Of a DNA stretch of 64,000 nucleotides, positions 16,598 to 25,299 are shown piece after piece. A program made the position numbers and the translations under genes. The notes under the pieces are model-generated. The model saw nothing but the letters and a program-made list of their open reading frames with translations. It was not told where the DNA came from and did not search any database. Origin of the DNA: a bacterium (GTDB taxonomy: Bacteria; Bacteroidota; Ignavibacteria; SZUA-365); the NCBI GenBank assembly GCA_020444325.1, contig JAHLLD010000001.1, positions 248,001-312,000 on the forward strand, read 5' to 3'. How positions within the stretch are numbered: position 1 is the stretch's first letter; every line of letters begins with the position of its first letter.

Positions 16598-19285
16598 CTA
16601 TTGCTCCGCCGGGAAATCCCCAGGCAGTGTAAATGAAAACGTGCTCCCCACCCCGAGCTTGGATGACACATCCACGACGCCGCCAAGCTTTTCCACGATA
16701 CGCCGCACGATGGAGAGACCGAGTCCGTGTCCCTCCGTTTTCGCCTGGGAGAGCCGGGTGAAGGGAAGGAAAAGATCGTTGAAATGCTCTTCTGCAATTC
16801 CCTGGCCATTGTCCCGCACGAAATACCGGACCATGGAGCCTTCCCTTTCCATGCCGATTTCCACAGTCACACCTTTTCCGCCATGCTTGATGGCGTTCCC
16901 GATGTAGTTAACCCACACTTCCTCAATCCATGCCGGGAAACCGACCGCATTGATCCAGGTATCGGGGAGGATCAGGCTGACGTCTGACTCGTTGGCGAGT
17001 TTCTGCATGCGCCGTATCGCATCATCCACGATCTGCCGCATATCAAGAAATTCCGTGGCGATCTCCTCTTTGCGAACACTGGCGAGCAGCAGCAGCGCGT
17101 TGATGATGGAAATCATCTTGCGTCCATTGAAGAGGATATTCCCCATGTACTCGCGAATCTCCTCCACGTCGAGTTCCTCACCTTCCGTCTGCACCATCTC
17201 CGCATAGCCCAGGATGAGGCTGAGCGGGTTTTTCAGATCATGCGCGACGGAATGCGTGTAGGTATCGAGTTCCTGGTTCCTTTCCTTGAGTTCCCTGTTC
17301 TGCTCTTCGAGCAGCAGTTCCGCAACCTTGCGTTCGGTGATGTCGCGGCTGACGCCGACGAGCCCTGAGGCCTTCCCGTCAGCGTTTTTCAAGGGGACGC
17401 GAACAGTGTCGAAATACTGTATGCCGCCGTCCTTGCTGCTTCGGGAAACTTCCTCCCTGCGTCGGGGACGACCGCTTTCGAGCACGTGCCGGTCGTTTTC
17501 TTCACGTGACACGGCGAGTTCATCCGGGAGCAGATCACTGTCCTGTTTCCCCACGACCTGCCCGATGCTCTTCCCGAGCCAGCTGGCGAATGCCTCGTTT
17601 GCGATGATGTTGTGCAGATGATCGTCCTTGAAATACACCATGTCGGGAATGGCCTGAATCAGGGTCTGCAGCTGGCGGTTCTTCTCCGCAAGATCCATCT
17701 CTGCGAGTTTGACCTCGGTGATATCGCGCGTGACACTGCCGGTGAGCAGTCCCTGTGAACTCCGCACCGGGAAAGATGCCATTTCAATGTAGCGGCGTTC
17801 GCCATCCGATCGCAGGATCCAGCGGTCCGAGAGCTTGTTGATCCAGTTCGATTGTTCTGTCACAAGATATTCCTCGATGAGCTGCCGCGTCTGTTCGCGC
17901 ACATCGTAGGCGGCATGGTCTTCGGGCAGCGCCAGCCGGGCCTGGATATCCCAGTAGTAGCTGCCGATGGCCTCATCGCGCGGGATGCCGGTGATGCGTA
18001 CCATTGCCGGACTCCATTCAATCACGCGCGCATTTTCGTCCATCAGCATGATGCCGTCGGCGGCGTTCTCGATGATACCGCGCAGTTTTTCCTGCTCTTT
18101 CAGCAGGGATTCTTCCGCATCGCGCTGCTGCGATATATCCTGCACCGCACCGTGCATGCCGACAATTTTCCCGCCACTGTCCCATACCGCGGAGACATGA
18201 TCGCGCAGCCATACCGTTCGTCCGTGCTTCGATCGTATGCGGTACTCGAAGGTAACAGGTTCACCGACGCGCAACCGGTCGAGAAACGTTTCCATCTGTT
18301 TCCTGTCGCCCGGGTGCAGAAGATCATGCCAGATCCCCGGGAGCCCGATGATTTCCTCCGGCTCAAATCCCGTAATCTGCTGGAACGCACCTTCCACCCA
18401 CTCCGTAATGATATCCCCCGCCTCGTTGACGCCGGAAGAATAGACATAGTCACTGGTGAGATCCGCCAGGATGCGGAAACGGTCTTCGCTGCGGGAAATC
18501 TGCTGTTCGGACGCCCGGCGCTCGGTCACATCGTTCCCCACGAACATGCAGCCGACCGTCTGCCCTTTCTGTCCCCTGATGATATTCGAATTCCATGAAA
18601 CAATACGGCGCTCGCCTGCCGCCGTCTGAATCTCGGTTTCCATGTCGGAAAGATTCTGATCCTCGGCGATCAGCAGCTGAAACTGCTCGAGCATGTGCTC
18701 GCGCACGGCGGGATCAGGATACAGCAGTTCCCAGCGTCTGCGGTTCCGCAACAGCTTACCTGCGGCATACCCGGTAATACGTTCCGCGCCGCGGTTCCAG
18801 AGAATGACATTTCCCTTCCTGTCGAGCGCCTCGACCCACACGTTCGCATCGTGCAGAAGGTTTTCATAAAACTCCTTCTGCCGCTGCAGCTCGAGTTCAT
18901 GCCGTTTGCGCTCAATGGCGTGCGTGAGCGTTTTCCCAAGGATAGCCGGACTTATCTCATCCTTGTGCAGCAGATCTTCCGCACCTTTTTTTGCAGCCTC
19001 CGCCGTCATCTCAATGCCGTCAGCATCCGCCAGCAGTATCATGGGCACTTCAGGTGCGTTGCTGCGCATTGCGACGAAGGTGTCGAGCCCCTGGCTGTCG
19101 CTGAGGAAAAGGTCCATCATCACGACATCGAACACTGTTGTCTGCGACTGCGCGAGCGCGTCCGAGAGCCGACGCGTATGCGTCACGACACAGGGGAGGG
19201 AACACTGCAGCAGTGCTTCCTCGATGAGCTGGGCATCAGCATCGCGCTCTTCGACAAGAAGTATCTGGTACTGGTCTGTTTCCAT
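16598..19285 (-). CDS. Receiver-PAS(x4)-histidine kinase
   Basis: An N-terminal receiver (7-122, D58 in VVMMDLFLSDS; the acid pocket reads VEERD instead of the usual DD) is followed by four PAS/PAC segments (about 140-262, 270-390, 405-525 and 545-665), a short coiled coil (ERKVAELLLEEQNRELKERNQEL), a dimerisation domain with the H-box SVAHDLKNPL, and a HATPase with NAIKHGG, DNGQGI and GHGLGLSIVRR. There is no membrane segment, so it senses cytoplasmic cues. No partner regulator adjoins it, so its receiver may be controlled by another kinase. Confidence 0.94.
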   Translation of the reverse strand: METDQYQILLVEERDADAQLIEEALLQCSLPCVVTHTRRLSDALAQSQTTVFDVVMMDLFLSDSQGLDTFVAMRSNAPEVPMILLADADGIEMTAEAAKKGAEDLLHKDEISPAILGKTLTHAIERKRHELELQRQKEFYENLLHDANVWVEALDRKGNVILWNRGAERITGYAAGKLLRNRRRWELLYPDPAVREHMLEQFQLLIAEDQNLSDMETEIQTAAGERRIVSWNSNIIRGQKGQTVGCMFVGNDVTERRASEQQISRSEDRFRILADLTSDYVYSSGVNEAGDIITEWVEGAFQQITGFEPEEIIGLPGIWHDLLHPGDRKQMETFLDRLRVGEPVTFEYRIRSKHGRTVWLRDHVSAVWDSGGKIVGMHGAVQDISQQRDAEESLLKEQEKLRGIIENAADGIMLMDENARVIEWSPAMVRITGIPRDEAIGSYYWDIQARLALPEDHAAYDVREQTRQLIEEYLVTEQSNWINKLSDRWILRSDGERRYIEMASFPVRSSQGLLTGSVTRDITEVKLAEMDLAEKNRQLQTLIQAIPDMVYFKDDHLHNIIANEAFASWLGKSIGQVVGKQDSDLLPDELAVSREENDRHVLESGRPRRREEVSRSSKDGGIQYFDTVRVPLKNADGKASGLVGVSRDITERKVAELLLEEQNRELKERNQELDTYTHSVAHDLKNPLSLILGYAEMVQTEGEELDVEEIREYMGNILFNGRKMISIINALLLLASVRKEEIATEFLDMRQIVDDAIRRMQKLANESDVSLILPDTWINAVGFPAWIEEVWVNYIGNAIKHGGKGVTVEIGMEREGSMVRYFVRDNGQGIAEEHFNDLFLPFTRLSQAKTEGHGLGLSIVRRIVEKLGGVVDVSSKLGVGSTFSFTLPGDFPAEQ

Positions 19286-19385
19286 ACCGGGCTATTTATC
19301 CATTGACTTGGAAAATACTACAGCGCTGTGTGGAATGAAACGGCAGTTTCCGCAATTCTATGGAATATAATATGGTATTCCCCAG

Positions 19386-19422
19386 AAACACTGGAACACC
19401 GTCGTACTCGACGGCAGTGTTT
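19386..19422. other. Hairpin in the 19286-19458 intergenic region
   Basis: AAACACTG (19386-19393) pairs with CAGTGTTT (19415-19422) and CCGTCG (19399-19404) with CGACGG (19409-19414), leaving a 5-nt bulge and a TACT loop. It follows the Sel1-repeat gene on the minus strand and precedes the kinase promoter region. No T-run follows, so termination is uncertain. Confidence 0.45.
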
Positions 19423-19458
19423 CCCGGCGGGAAGTGCAGGAAACGACTGAACGGTCAG

Positions 19459-21018
19459 TCAGAGATCGCTGCGCCGGAAAAGAGGGTCGTCGGGACGACG
19501 TTCTTCATGCAGGCGGCGGAGTGCAGCGAAGGCGGTGCGCGACCCGCGAATGGCACCGTCACGATACATGTGCACGGCGATGCCGGTGTTCGCACTGCGC
19601 CCTATTCCCCGCTCATAGCTGGCGGCAAGTGTCACCTCCGCAACGATGCTGCCCAGACGGACCGCTTGATCACAGATGTCCAATGCTTCATGCAGCGTCA
19701 TTGCTTCACTCTTCCCCAGGATAACCGCTGAGGCGAGACGTACGCGCGCTCCCATGTCGTCGAGCGCGGACGCTTCCTCGTAATACCGGATGGCTGCCCG
19801 CCCATCGCGATCCACCCATCGTCCCGACGCATAACAGAGGCCGAGCTGCACAAGTGCTTTCTGATGTCCTGAGGCTGCGGCGCGCCTCAGCATGTCGAGT
19901 GCCTGCGAAGGAGCCAGTCGCATATCCAGTTCAAGCGCCCGCAGCGTCGCCCACACGTACTGCGCTTCGGGATCGTCGCCATAGGCCAGCTGCGGGAGCT
20001 GCTGCTGCAGCGTGGAAGTACGAAGCAGATCGACGAGCACGGCACCAGCGCGTCCCGACTCGAGGTACAACGCCGTCACAAGCATGCCAGCCGCCTGCAG
20101 CGTGCTGCCGGTAAGCTGCCGGTTTTCGGTGAGCAGACGCGCGAGCAGCACCATCGCTTCCGGATTGCCATAGCGGGCCATGCGGTTGAGCTGCGCTACG
20201 GTGGAGGGAGCCGCGTCGCCGTTGAGCAGCGCCGTGAAACGCACCGAATCCTGCGCAGACATTGGAATGGACGCAAGAAATTCTCCCAGCAGCTGCGATG
20301 TGGGGATGATGGAAGCAGTGCGTTCCTGGCTGAAATCGAGCAGCACCGGGGCCCAGTCCTCTTGAGGCGCATCGTCCTGCTGCTGCTTTTCAGTCGCCGC
20401 CAGGTCCACGGTTGAATCCGGCTGCAGGTGGATATGTCCCCGTCGCAATATCTCTGCCTTCGCGCGCACCGCGGGTTCATATCCCGCTTCTTCCGCCAGC
20501 ACAATCCAGTGGTACGCGCGTTCCCAGTCCCTCTTCAGCACGAGATCGTCGGTGTGAAAAATACCGACGACATACTGCGCTTCCGGCATGCCCGCTTCCG
20601 CCGCGGCGAGGAACATGCGGTAGGCGTCGAATGGATTCCACTCGACGCCCCAGCCATTATTCCGCAGCAGGGCATAGTTGTACATGGAGGATATCAGTCC
20701 CTGCGACGCGGCGAGCCGCAACCATTCGCCACTTTTCACGGTATCGGCATCCACCCCCCTGCCTGTCAGATAGCGTACACCGAGTTCCTGCTGCGCCAGG
20801 GGATCGCCGTTCGCCGCATCACGCTCGAGCAGGAAAATGTTGATCTGCTGACGGAGTCCCTCGCCGCGATCATCCCGTTGCTCCTTCCGCGGATTGTAAT
20901 TGCGGAATACGGGTGACTGCGGATACGTGCGATCCCTCTGCGCATGCAGCGGCTGCACGCGCAGGGGCAAAACCACGATGCAGAGCAGGAGCATTTTGGC
21001 AGCGCTGCGCATATTCAT
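19459..21018 (-). CDS. Exported Sel1-like/TPR repeat protein
   Basis: A signal peptide (MLLLCIVVLPLRVQPLHAQ) is followed by Sel1-type helical repeats: AQQELGVRYLTGRGVDADTV, AQYVVGIF, ALVQLGLCYASGRWVDRD and VTLAASYERGIGRS, spread over about 70-500 with a less regular centre. Such solenoids act as protein-protein scaffolds, often in the periplasm or at the envelope. No partner is indicated by the divergent neighbour (UPF0182). Confidence 0.85.
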   Translation of the reverse strand: MNMRSAAKMLLLCIVVLPLRVQPLHAQRDRTYPQSPVFRNYNPRKEQRDDRGEGLRQQINIFLLERDAANGDPLAQQELGVRYLTGRGVDADTVKSGEWLRLAASQGLISSMYNYALLRNNGWGVEWNPFDAYRMFLAAAEAGMPEAQYVVGIFHTDDLVLKRDWERAYHWIVLAEEAGYEPAVRAKAEILRRGHIHLQPDSTVDLAATEKQQQDDAPQEDWAPVLLDFSQERTASIIPTSQLLGEFLASIPMSAQDSVRFTALLNGDAAPSTVAQLNRMARYGNPEAMVLLARLLTENRQLTGSTLQAAGMLVTALYLESGRAGAVLVDLLRTSTLQQQLPQLAYGDDPEAQYVWATLRALELDMRLAPSQALDMLRRAAASGHQKALVQLGLCYASGRWVDRDGRAAIRYYEEASALDDMGARVRLASAVILGKSEAMTLHEALDICDQAVRLGSIVAEVTLAASYERGIGRSANTGIAVHMYRDGAIRGSRTAFAALRRLHEERRPDDPLFRRSDL

Positions 21019-21055
21019 GTGGGCATGTTAGCGCTGCAGGTGCAATTATCCAATC

Positions 21056-21105
21056 CCAAAGGCTTGCTGCGGCGCGGACCACTTCTGCTGCCGCATTGCC
21101 TTTGG
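21056..21105. other. Inverted repeat between the divergent Sel1 and UPF0182 genes
   Basis: CCAAAGGC (21056-21063) pairs with GCCTTTGG (21098-21105), with GCGGC/GCCGC inside it. It sits between two divergent starts, so it could be a shared operator or leader structure. Nothing identifies a regulator. Confidence 0.4.
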
Positions 21106-21157
21106 ACGCCACAAACGCTAGATTTCGGCATATGTTTCTCCATCAATCCTTTTTGAC

Positions 21158-23875
21158 ATGAAAGCCAGACGAACACTCGGGATCGCCGCTGCACTTTTCA
21201 TCGGCATCATTATCATTCTCGGACTTTTCTCCAGCTTCATCACAGACATGTGGTGGTTCGACAGTCTCGGTTATATCGAGGTGTTCTGGAAAACCTACAG
21301 TGCACAGTATTCGCTCTGGCTGGCGGGTTTCACCTTCTTCCTTTTCGTGATGAATCTCAATCTCAGCATTGCGCTGCGATCGGAATCCAATCTCACGTTG
21401 GACCCGCGAATACAGAAATTCGTTGAAGGCTTCGGGAAAGCAATCAAATGGCTGGCGTACGGCGGCAGCCTGTTCCTGGCCTTCATCATGGCGAGCATGC
21501 TCAGCGGGAACTGGATGGAGATGCTCTCGTTTTTCAACAGCGAGGGCTTTGCCGTCGCTGACCCGATTTTCGGACATGATGTTTCCTTCTATATGTTCGA
21601 GCTTCCTTTCATCAACGCCGTGAAATCCTGGCTCATCGGCAGCGTGGTATTGATGATTATCGCGACCGTTGTCGTATACGTTGTGCGGCAGGGTGTGTCC
21701 TTCGCCGTTGGTCGCATCTCCATTTCCGCCGGCGCGCGCAAACATCTCGCCGTGCTCATCGGCATTCTCATGCTGCTGATCGGCCTGAATTTCTGGCTGT
21801 CACGTTTCGACATCCTCTTTTCCTCCCGCTCTTCCAGTTTTTTCGGTGCCGGGTATTCCGATGTCAACGCGCAGCTGCCCGCGGCATGGATCATGACCAT
21901 TCTTTCCGTGCTCACCGGCGTCATCGTGATTTACACGCTGTTCAAACGCAACTTCAAACTGCTCGGGAAGTTCGCCATCGGTTACATCGTGGCCGCCATC
22001 GTGGTGGGGTCGGTCTTTCCCGGACTGATACAGAAATTTGTCGTCGACCCGAACGAACAGAGCAAGGAACTGCCGTTCATTGAGAACAACATCGAGTACA
22101 CGCGCGCGGCATACGATCTAAACAGCATTGAAGAGAAGCGCATTGACCCGAACTATCAGCTCGGGTATGAAGACATCCTCGCCGACAGCGCCACCGTGCG
22201 CAATATCATGCTGTGGGACTATCGTCCCCTCGCCAGCACCCTCGATCAGCTGCAGGTGATTCGACTGTATTACACCTTCCCGGATGTTGATATCGACCGC
22301 TACCGCCTGCCCGATGGCAGCTACCGCCAGGTCATGCTCAGTGCACGCGAACTTGATCAGAACAAGCTGCCCACGAATGCGCAGACCTGGGTGAACAAAA
22401 ACCTGGTATTCACGCACGGGTACGGACTGGGGATGAGTCCGGTCAATGTCGTCACCGAGGAGGGACTCCCGGAATTCTTCATCAAGGATATCCCTCCGAT
22501 CTCAGAGCATGGGCTCCAGGTAGACCGCCCCGAGATTTATTACGGCGAAAAAACCGACAACCCCGTCATCGTCAAGGGAAACATTGAGGAATTCGATTAC
22601 CCGGTGGGCGACAACAACCAGATGACCACATACCAGGAAAAGAGCGGCGTCTCGATCGGATCGCTTTTCCGGCGTCTGCTGTTCGCCATGCATTTCGGTG
22701 ATCTCAACATGCTGATCTCCGGCTACATATCCAGCGAAAGCCGTATCCTGTATGGACGTAACATCAGCGAGCGCATACGCAAGCTGGCGCCTTTCCTCTA
22801 CTTTGATGAAGACCCGTACCTGGTCGTGGCCAACAAACGGCTTTACTGGATCTGCGACGCCTATACGTACAGCAGCGAGTACCCGTATTCCAAGCGGATG
22901 GGCGGATTCAACTACATCCGTAATTCCGTCAAGGCGGTCGTGGATGCCTACACCGGGGATACCCGTTTCTACATGTACAATGAAGACAGCGATCCGATGA
23001 TTCGCGTCTACAGCAACATCTTTCCTGATCTGTTCCAGAGTCAGGACAAGATGCCGCAATATCTGCGCGCGCATGTGCGTTATCCGCAGGACCTCTTCGA
23101 CATCCAGTCGGAAATCTACGCGACATATCACATGACCGACCCACAGGTATTCTACAACAAGGAGGACCTCTGGAACATCGCGAATGAAAAGCTGGAGCAG
23201 TCCGTCGTGAAAATGGAAAGCTACTACGCCATCATGCGGCTGCCGGGAGAGGAAAAGGAAGAATTCATACAGATGATTCCTTACACGCCCAACAAGCGCG
23301 AGAACATGATCGCGTGGCTGTGTGTGCGCAGTGACGGCGAGAATTACGGGAAACGGCTGGTGTACAAGTTCACCAAACAGGAGCTGATCTACGGTCCCAT
23401 GCAGATCGCTGCGCGTATCGATCAGGACCCGCTCATCTCGCAGCAGCTGACGTTGTGGAACCAGCAGGGCTCGAGCGTATATCGCGGCAACCTGCTGGTG
23501 ATCCCGATCAAGAAAGAAGTGCTGTACGTGCAGCCCGTCTACCTGCAGGCGACATCCGGAAAACTGCCGGAGCTCAAGCGCGTCATCGTCGCATATCACA
23601 ATCGCCTGGCCATGGAACCCACTCTCGAACAGAGTCTCAGGCGTGTCTTCCGCAGCCGCGGTGAGGAGGTTACGGAAGTTTCTGCGGATGGTACAGAACA
23701 CACCGTCACGCAGGAGGGTCCCGCCCTGACCGTGGGTGAGCTTTCCCGCGAAGCGATGCAGTATTATGAGAACGCTATCAGTGCGCAGCGCGACGGCGAC
23801 TGGGCGCGCTATGGTGAGGAAATTGAGAAACTGAAATCGGCACTGGAAGAGCTGGTGAAGGAAAGCGGACAGTAG
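21158..23875 (+). CDS. UPF0182 family membrane protein
   Basis: The 905 residues match the COG1615/UPF0182 layout: about seven hydrophobic segments in the first 300 residues (beginning LGIAAALFIGIIIILGLFSSF, then DMWWFDSLGYIEVFWKTY), then a large soluble domain with many conserved aromatic stretches (NIMLWDYRPLASTLDQLQVIRLYYTF; YPYSKRMGGFNYIRNSVKAVVDAYTG) and an acidic C-terminal helix. Function is unknown in the whole family. The start is supported by an in-frame ATG directly before a typical membrane N-terminus. Confidence 0.95.
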   Translation: MKARRTLGIAAALFIGIIIILGLFSSFITDMWWFDSLGYIEVFWKTYSAQYSLWLAGFTFFLFVMNLNLSIALRSESNLTLDPRIQKFVEGFGKAIKWLAYGGSLFLAFIMASMLSGNWMEMLSFFNSEGFAVADPIFGHDVSFYMFELPFINAVKSWLIGSVVLMIIATVVVYVVRQGVSFAVGRISISAGARKHLAVLIGILMLLIGLNFWLSRFDILFSSRSSSFFGAGYSDVNAQLPAAWIMTILSVLTGVIVIYTLFKRNFKLLGKFAIGYIVAAIVVGSVFPGLIQKFVVDPNEQSKELPFIENNIEYTRAAYDLNSIEEKRIDPNYQLGYEDILADSATVRNIMLWDYRPLASTLDQLQVIRLYYTFPDVDIDRYRLPDGSYRQVMLSARELDQNKLPTNAQTWVNKNLVFTHGYGLGMSPVNVVTEEGLPEFFIKDIPPISEHGLQVDRPEIYYGEKTDNPVIVKGNIEEFDYPVGDNNQMTTYQEKSGVSIGSLFRRLLFAMHFGDLNMLISGYISSESRILYGRNISERIRKLAPFLYFDEDPYLVVANKRLYWICDAYTYSSEYPYSKRMGGFNYIRNSVKAVVDAYTGDTRFYMYNEDSDPMIRVYSNIFPDLFQSQDKMPQYLRAHVRYPQDLFDIQSEIYATYHMTDPQVFYNKEDLWNIANEKLEQSVVKMESYYAIMRLPGEEKEEFIQMIPYTPNKRENMIAWLCVRSDGENYGKRLVYKFTKQELIYGPMQIAARIDQDPLISQQLTLWNQQGSSVYRGNLLVIPIKKEVLYVQPVYLQATSGKLPELKRVIVAYHNRLAMEPTLEQSLRRVFRSRGEEVTEVSADGTEHTVTQEGPALTVGELSREAMQYYENAISAQRDGDWARYGEEIEKLKSALEELVKESGQ

Positions 23876-23896
23876 TCTGCCACCCGGTGCGCCGGA

Positions 23897-24715
23897 TCAG
23901 CCCTCCCTGGCGATGGGGTTTTCCGGCCAGGTGATCCAGTCACTCCAGCCCCCGGCATAGAGGCGGGGCAGTCCGAGAGAGGATTGCTCCGCCGCCAGTA
24001 CATTCACACAGGCGGTGACCCCCGAACCGCAGTACATGATGCTGCGCTCGTCCACCCCGATCAGCAGTTCCGAAAGTTCACCGAGGGGACGCAGGGAGCC
24101 ATCCTCACCGACGAGTTCCATCCACGGCATATTGAACGCTCCCGGGATATGTCCCGCCACGCGGTCAATCGGTTCATGCTTCCCGGCAAAACGCTCTGCC
24201 GCCCGGCAGTCAATGAGCAGTTCCGGCGCCGGTTTTTCCACCACGTCTTTCAGGGAAGCCAGCATTTCCTGCTGCACATCCGCCTCGAAGGCGGCCGGGA
24301 CGCGGTCCGGAACCTCTTTCGTCACCTCGCCCCCGTTCGTCTGCCAGGCGCTGAAACCCCCATCGAGCACCTGCACGCGCTCATGTCCCATATACCGCAG
24401 CATCCACCAGAGTCGCGCAGCATAACAGCCGCCCTCATCGTCATACACCACGACATGCGTCCCGTTTCGTTCGACACCCAGGCGCGAAAACAGAACGGTC
24501 ATGGCCTCGATGGACGGCAGTGGATGCCTGCCGCCATGCTCATGCAGCGGAGCGCAGAGATCGTCATCCAGCGACACATACGAAGCGCCCGGCAAATGTC
24601 CCCTCCCGTAGCGCACGCGTCCATCACCCGGATCTGCCAGGTCATACCGGCAGTCCAACCGCAGGACGGGGGTCTGCAGCTTCATCAGGTTGTCGACTGT
24701 AATCAACGGACGCAT
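23897..24715 (-). CDS. sseA: 3-mercaptopyruvate/thiosulfate sulfurtransferase (tandem rhodanese)
   Basis: Two rhodanese domains (about 1-130 inactive, 150-272 active) are present. The catalytic loop is C229-G-S-G-V-T, the form typical of mercaptopyruvate sulfurtransferases (thiosulfate enzymes usually have CRKGVT). The start at ATG 24715 is preceded by AGAGGTG at good spacing; the longer frame to 24784 runs through an AT-rich hairpin repeat and is rejected. The enzyme transfers sulfur to thiols or cyanide in the cytoplasm. Confidence 0.92.
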   Translation of the reverse strand: MRPLITVDNLMKLQTPVLRLDCRYDLADPGDGRVRYGRGHLPGASYVSLDDDLCAPLHEHGGRHPLPSIEAMTVLFSRLGVERNGTHVVVYDDEGGCYAARLWWMLRYMGHERVQVLDGGFSAWQTNGGEVTKEVPDRVPAAFEADVQQEMLASLKDVVEKPAPELLIDCRAAERFAGKHEPIDRVAGHIPGAFNMPWMELVGEDGSLRPLGELSELLIGVDERSIMYCGSGVTACVNVLAAEQSSLGLPRLYAGGWSDWITWPENPIAREG

Positions 24716-24741
24716 ACGGGCACCTCTGGTGATGGATGAAG

Positions 24742-24822
24742 TATGGAAAGATAAAAAAATAGAACAATGGACATATGACCTCACGCGGTCATGTTTCCAT
24801 CTTTCGATTTTTCCATTTTTTT
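24742..24822. repeat. AT-rich inverted repeat, copy 1 of 3
   Basis: A purine-rich arm (ATGGAAAGATAAAAAAATAG...) faces a pyrimidine-rich arm ending in TTTCGATTTTTCCATTTTT, with ATGACC/GGTCAT closing the centre. Copies 2 and 3 are at 28023-28094 and 29609-29680. It lies directly upstream of the sulfurtransferase start. Confidence 0.75.
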
Positions 24823-24965
24823 ATTGCCTGCCGCCTGCGGATGAACCATGCAAATCAGCCTGAATTCCGCAAATCCACCCCGAAATTATCCACTCCCCGA
24901 TGCATGGATGGATTTGTGACCTTAAATCGCGGTAACATTTCAGGTGGTTAAAGCGTTTAGAAACA

Positions 24966-25123
24966 AGAAGTGCGATGTGAAGGACCCCTTCTTTCAATGA
25001 TGGATAGACTCAACCTTCCTATCGAACAGGCTCAAGTAACGGCACCTCACAAAACGTCCTTCACGAATTGTCGCATTTCTGATGTAAGATCCCGGTCCCC
25101 CTCCTCTGGCCGGGATCTTTTTT
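24966..25123 (+). ncRNA. Candidate structured small RNA with intrinsic terminator
   Basis: Outer strands pair over a long distance: 24966-24975 (AGAAGTGCGA) with 25071-25080 (TCGCATTTCT, one G-U), and 24977-24984 (GTGAAGGA) with 25057-25064 (TCCTTCAC), with a 6-nt bulge on one side. Inside, GATAG and CTATC can form a further hairpin. A terminator follows seven bases later. It lies in a 584-bp gap between a minus-strand and a plus-strand gene and contains no convincing reading frame. It matches no RNA family I can name (not tRNA, SRP, 6S or tmRNA by eye). Confidence 0.45.
25087..25123 (+). terminator. Intrinsic terminator of the candidate RNA
   Basis: AGATCCCGG (25087-25095) pairs with CCGGGATCT (25110-25118), followed by TTTTTT to 25123. 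No protein gene lies upstream on this strand for over 1 kb, which supports an independent short transcript. Confidence 0.85.
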
Positions 25124-25299
25124 GTTGCACGCCCGAGGATGCTGTTCTCCCCTGGGGTCTTCCTCACCCGAGGATGTTGTTCCCCACTTCCTGTTTTTAC
25201 TGCGTTTAGCCTCTAATCGGTGATTTAAGACACTTTTTGTGGCAGTATCGTGTTATTTCACTGTCCATCACTTTCGCCCAGCCGTTCAGGTGCACAAGC

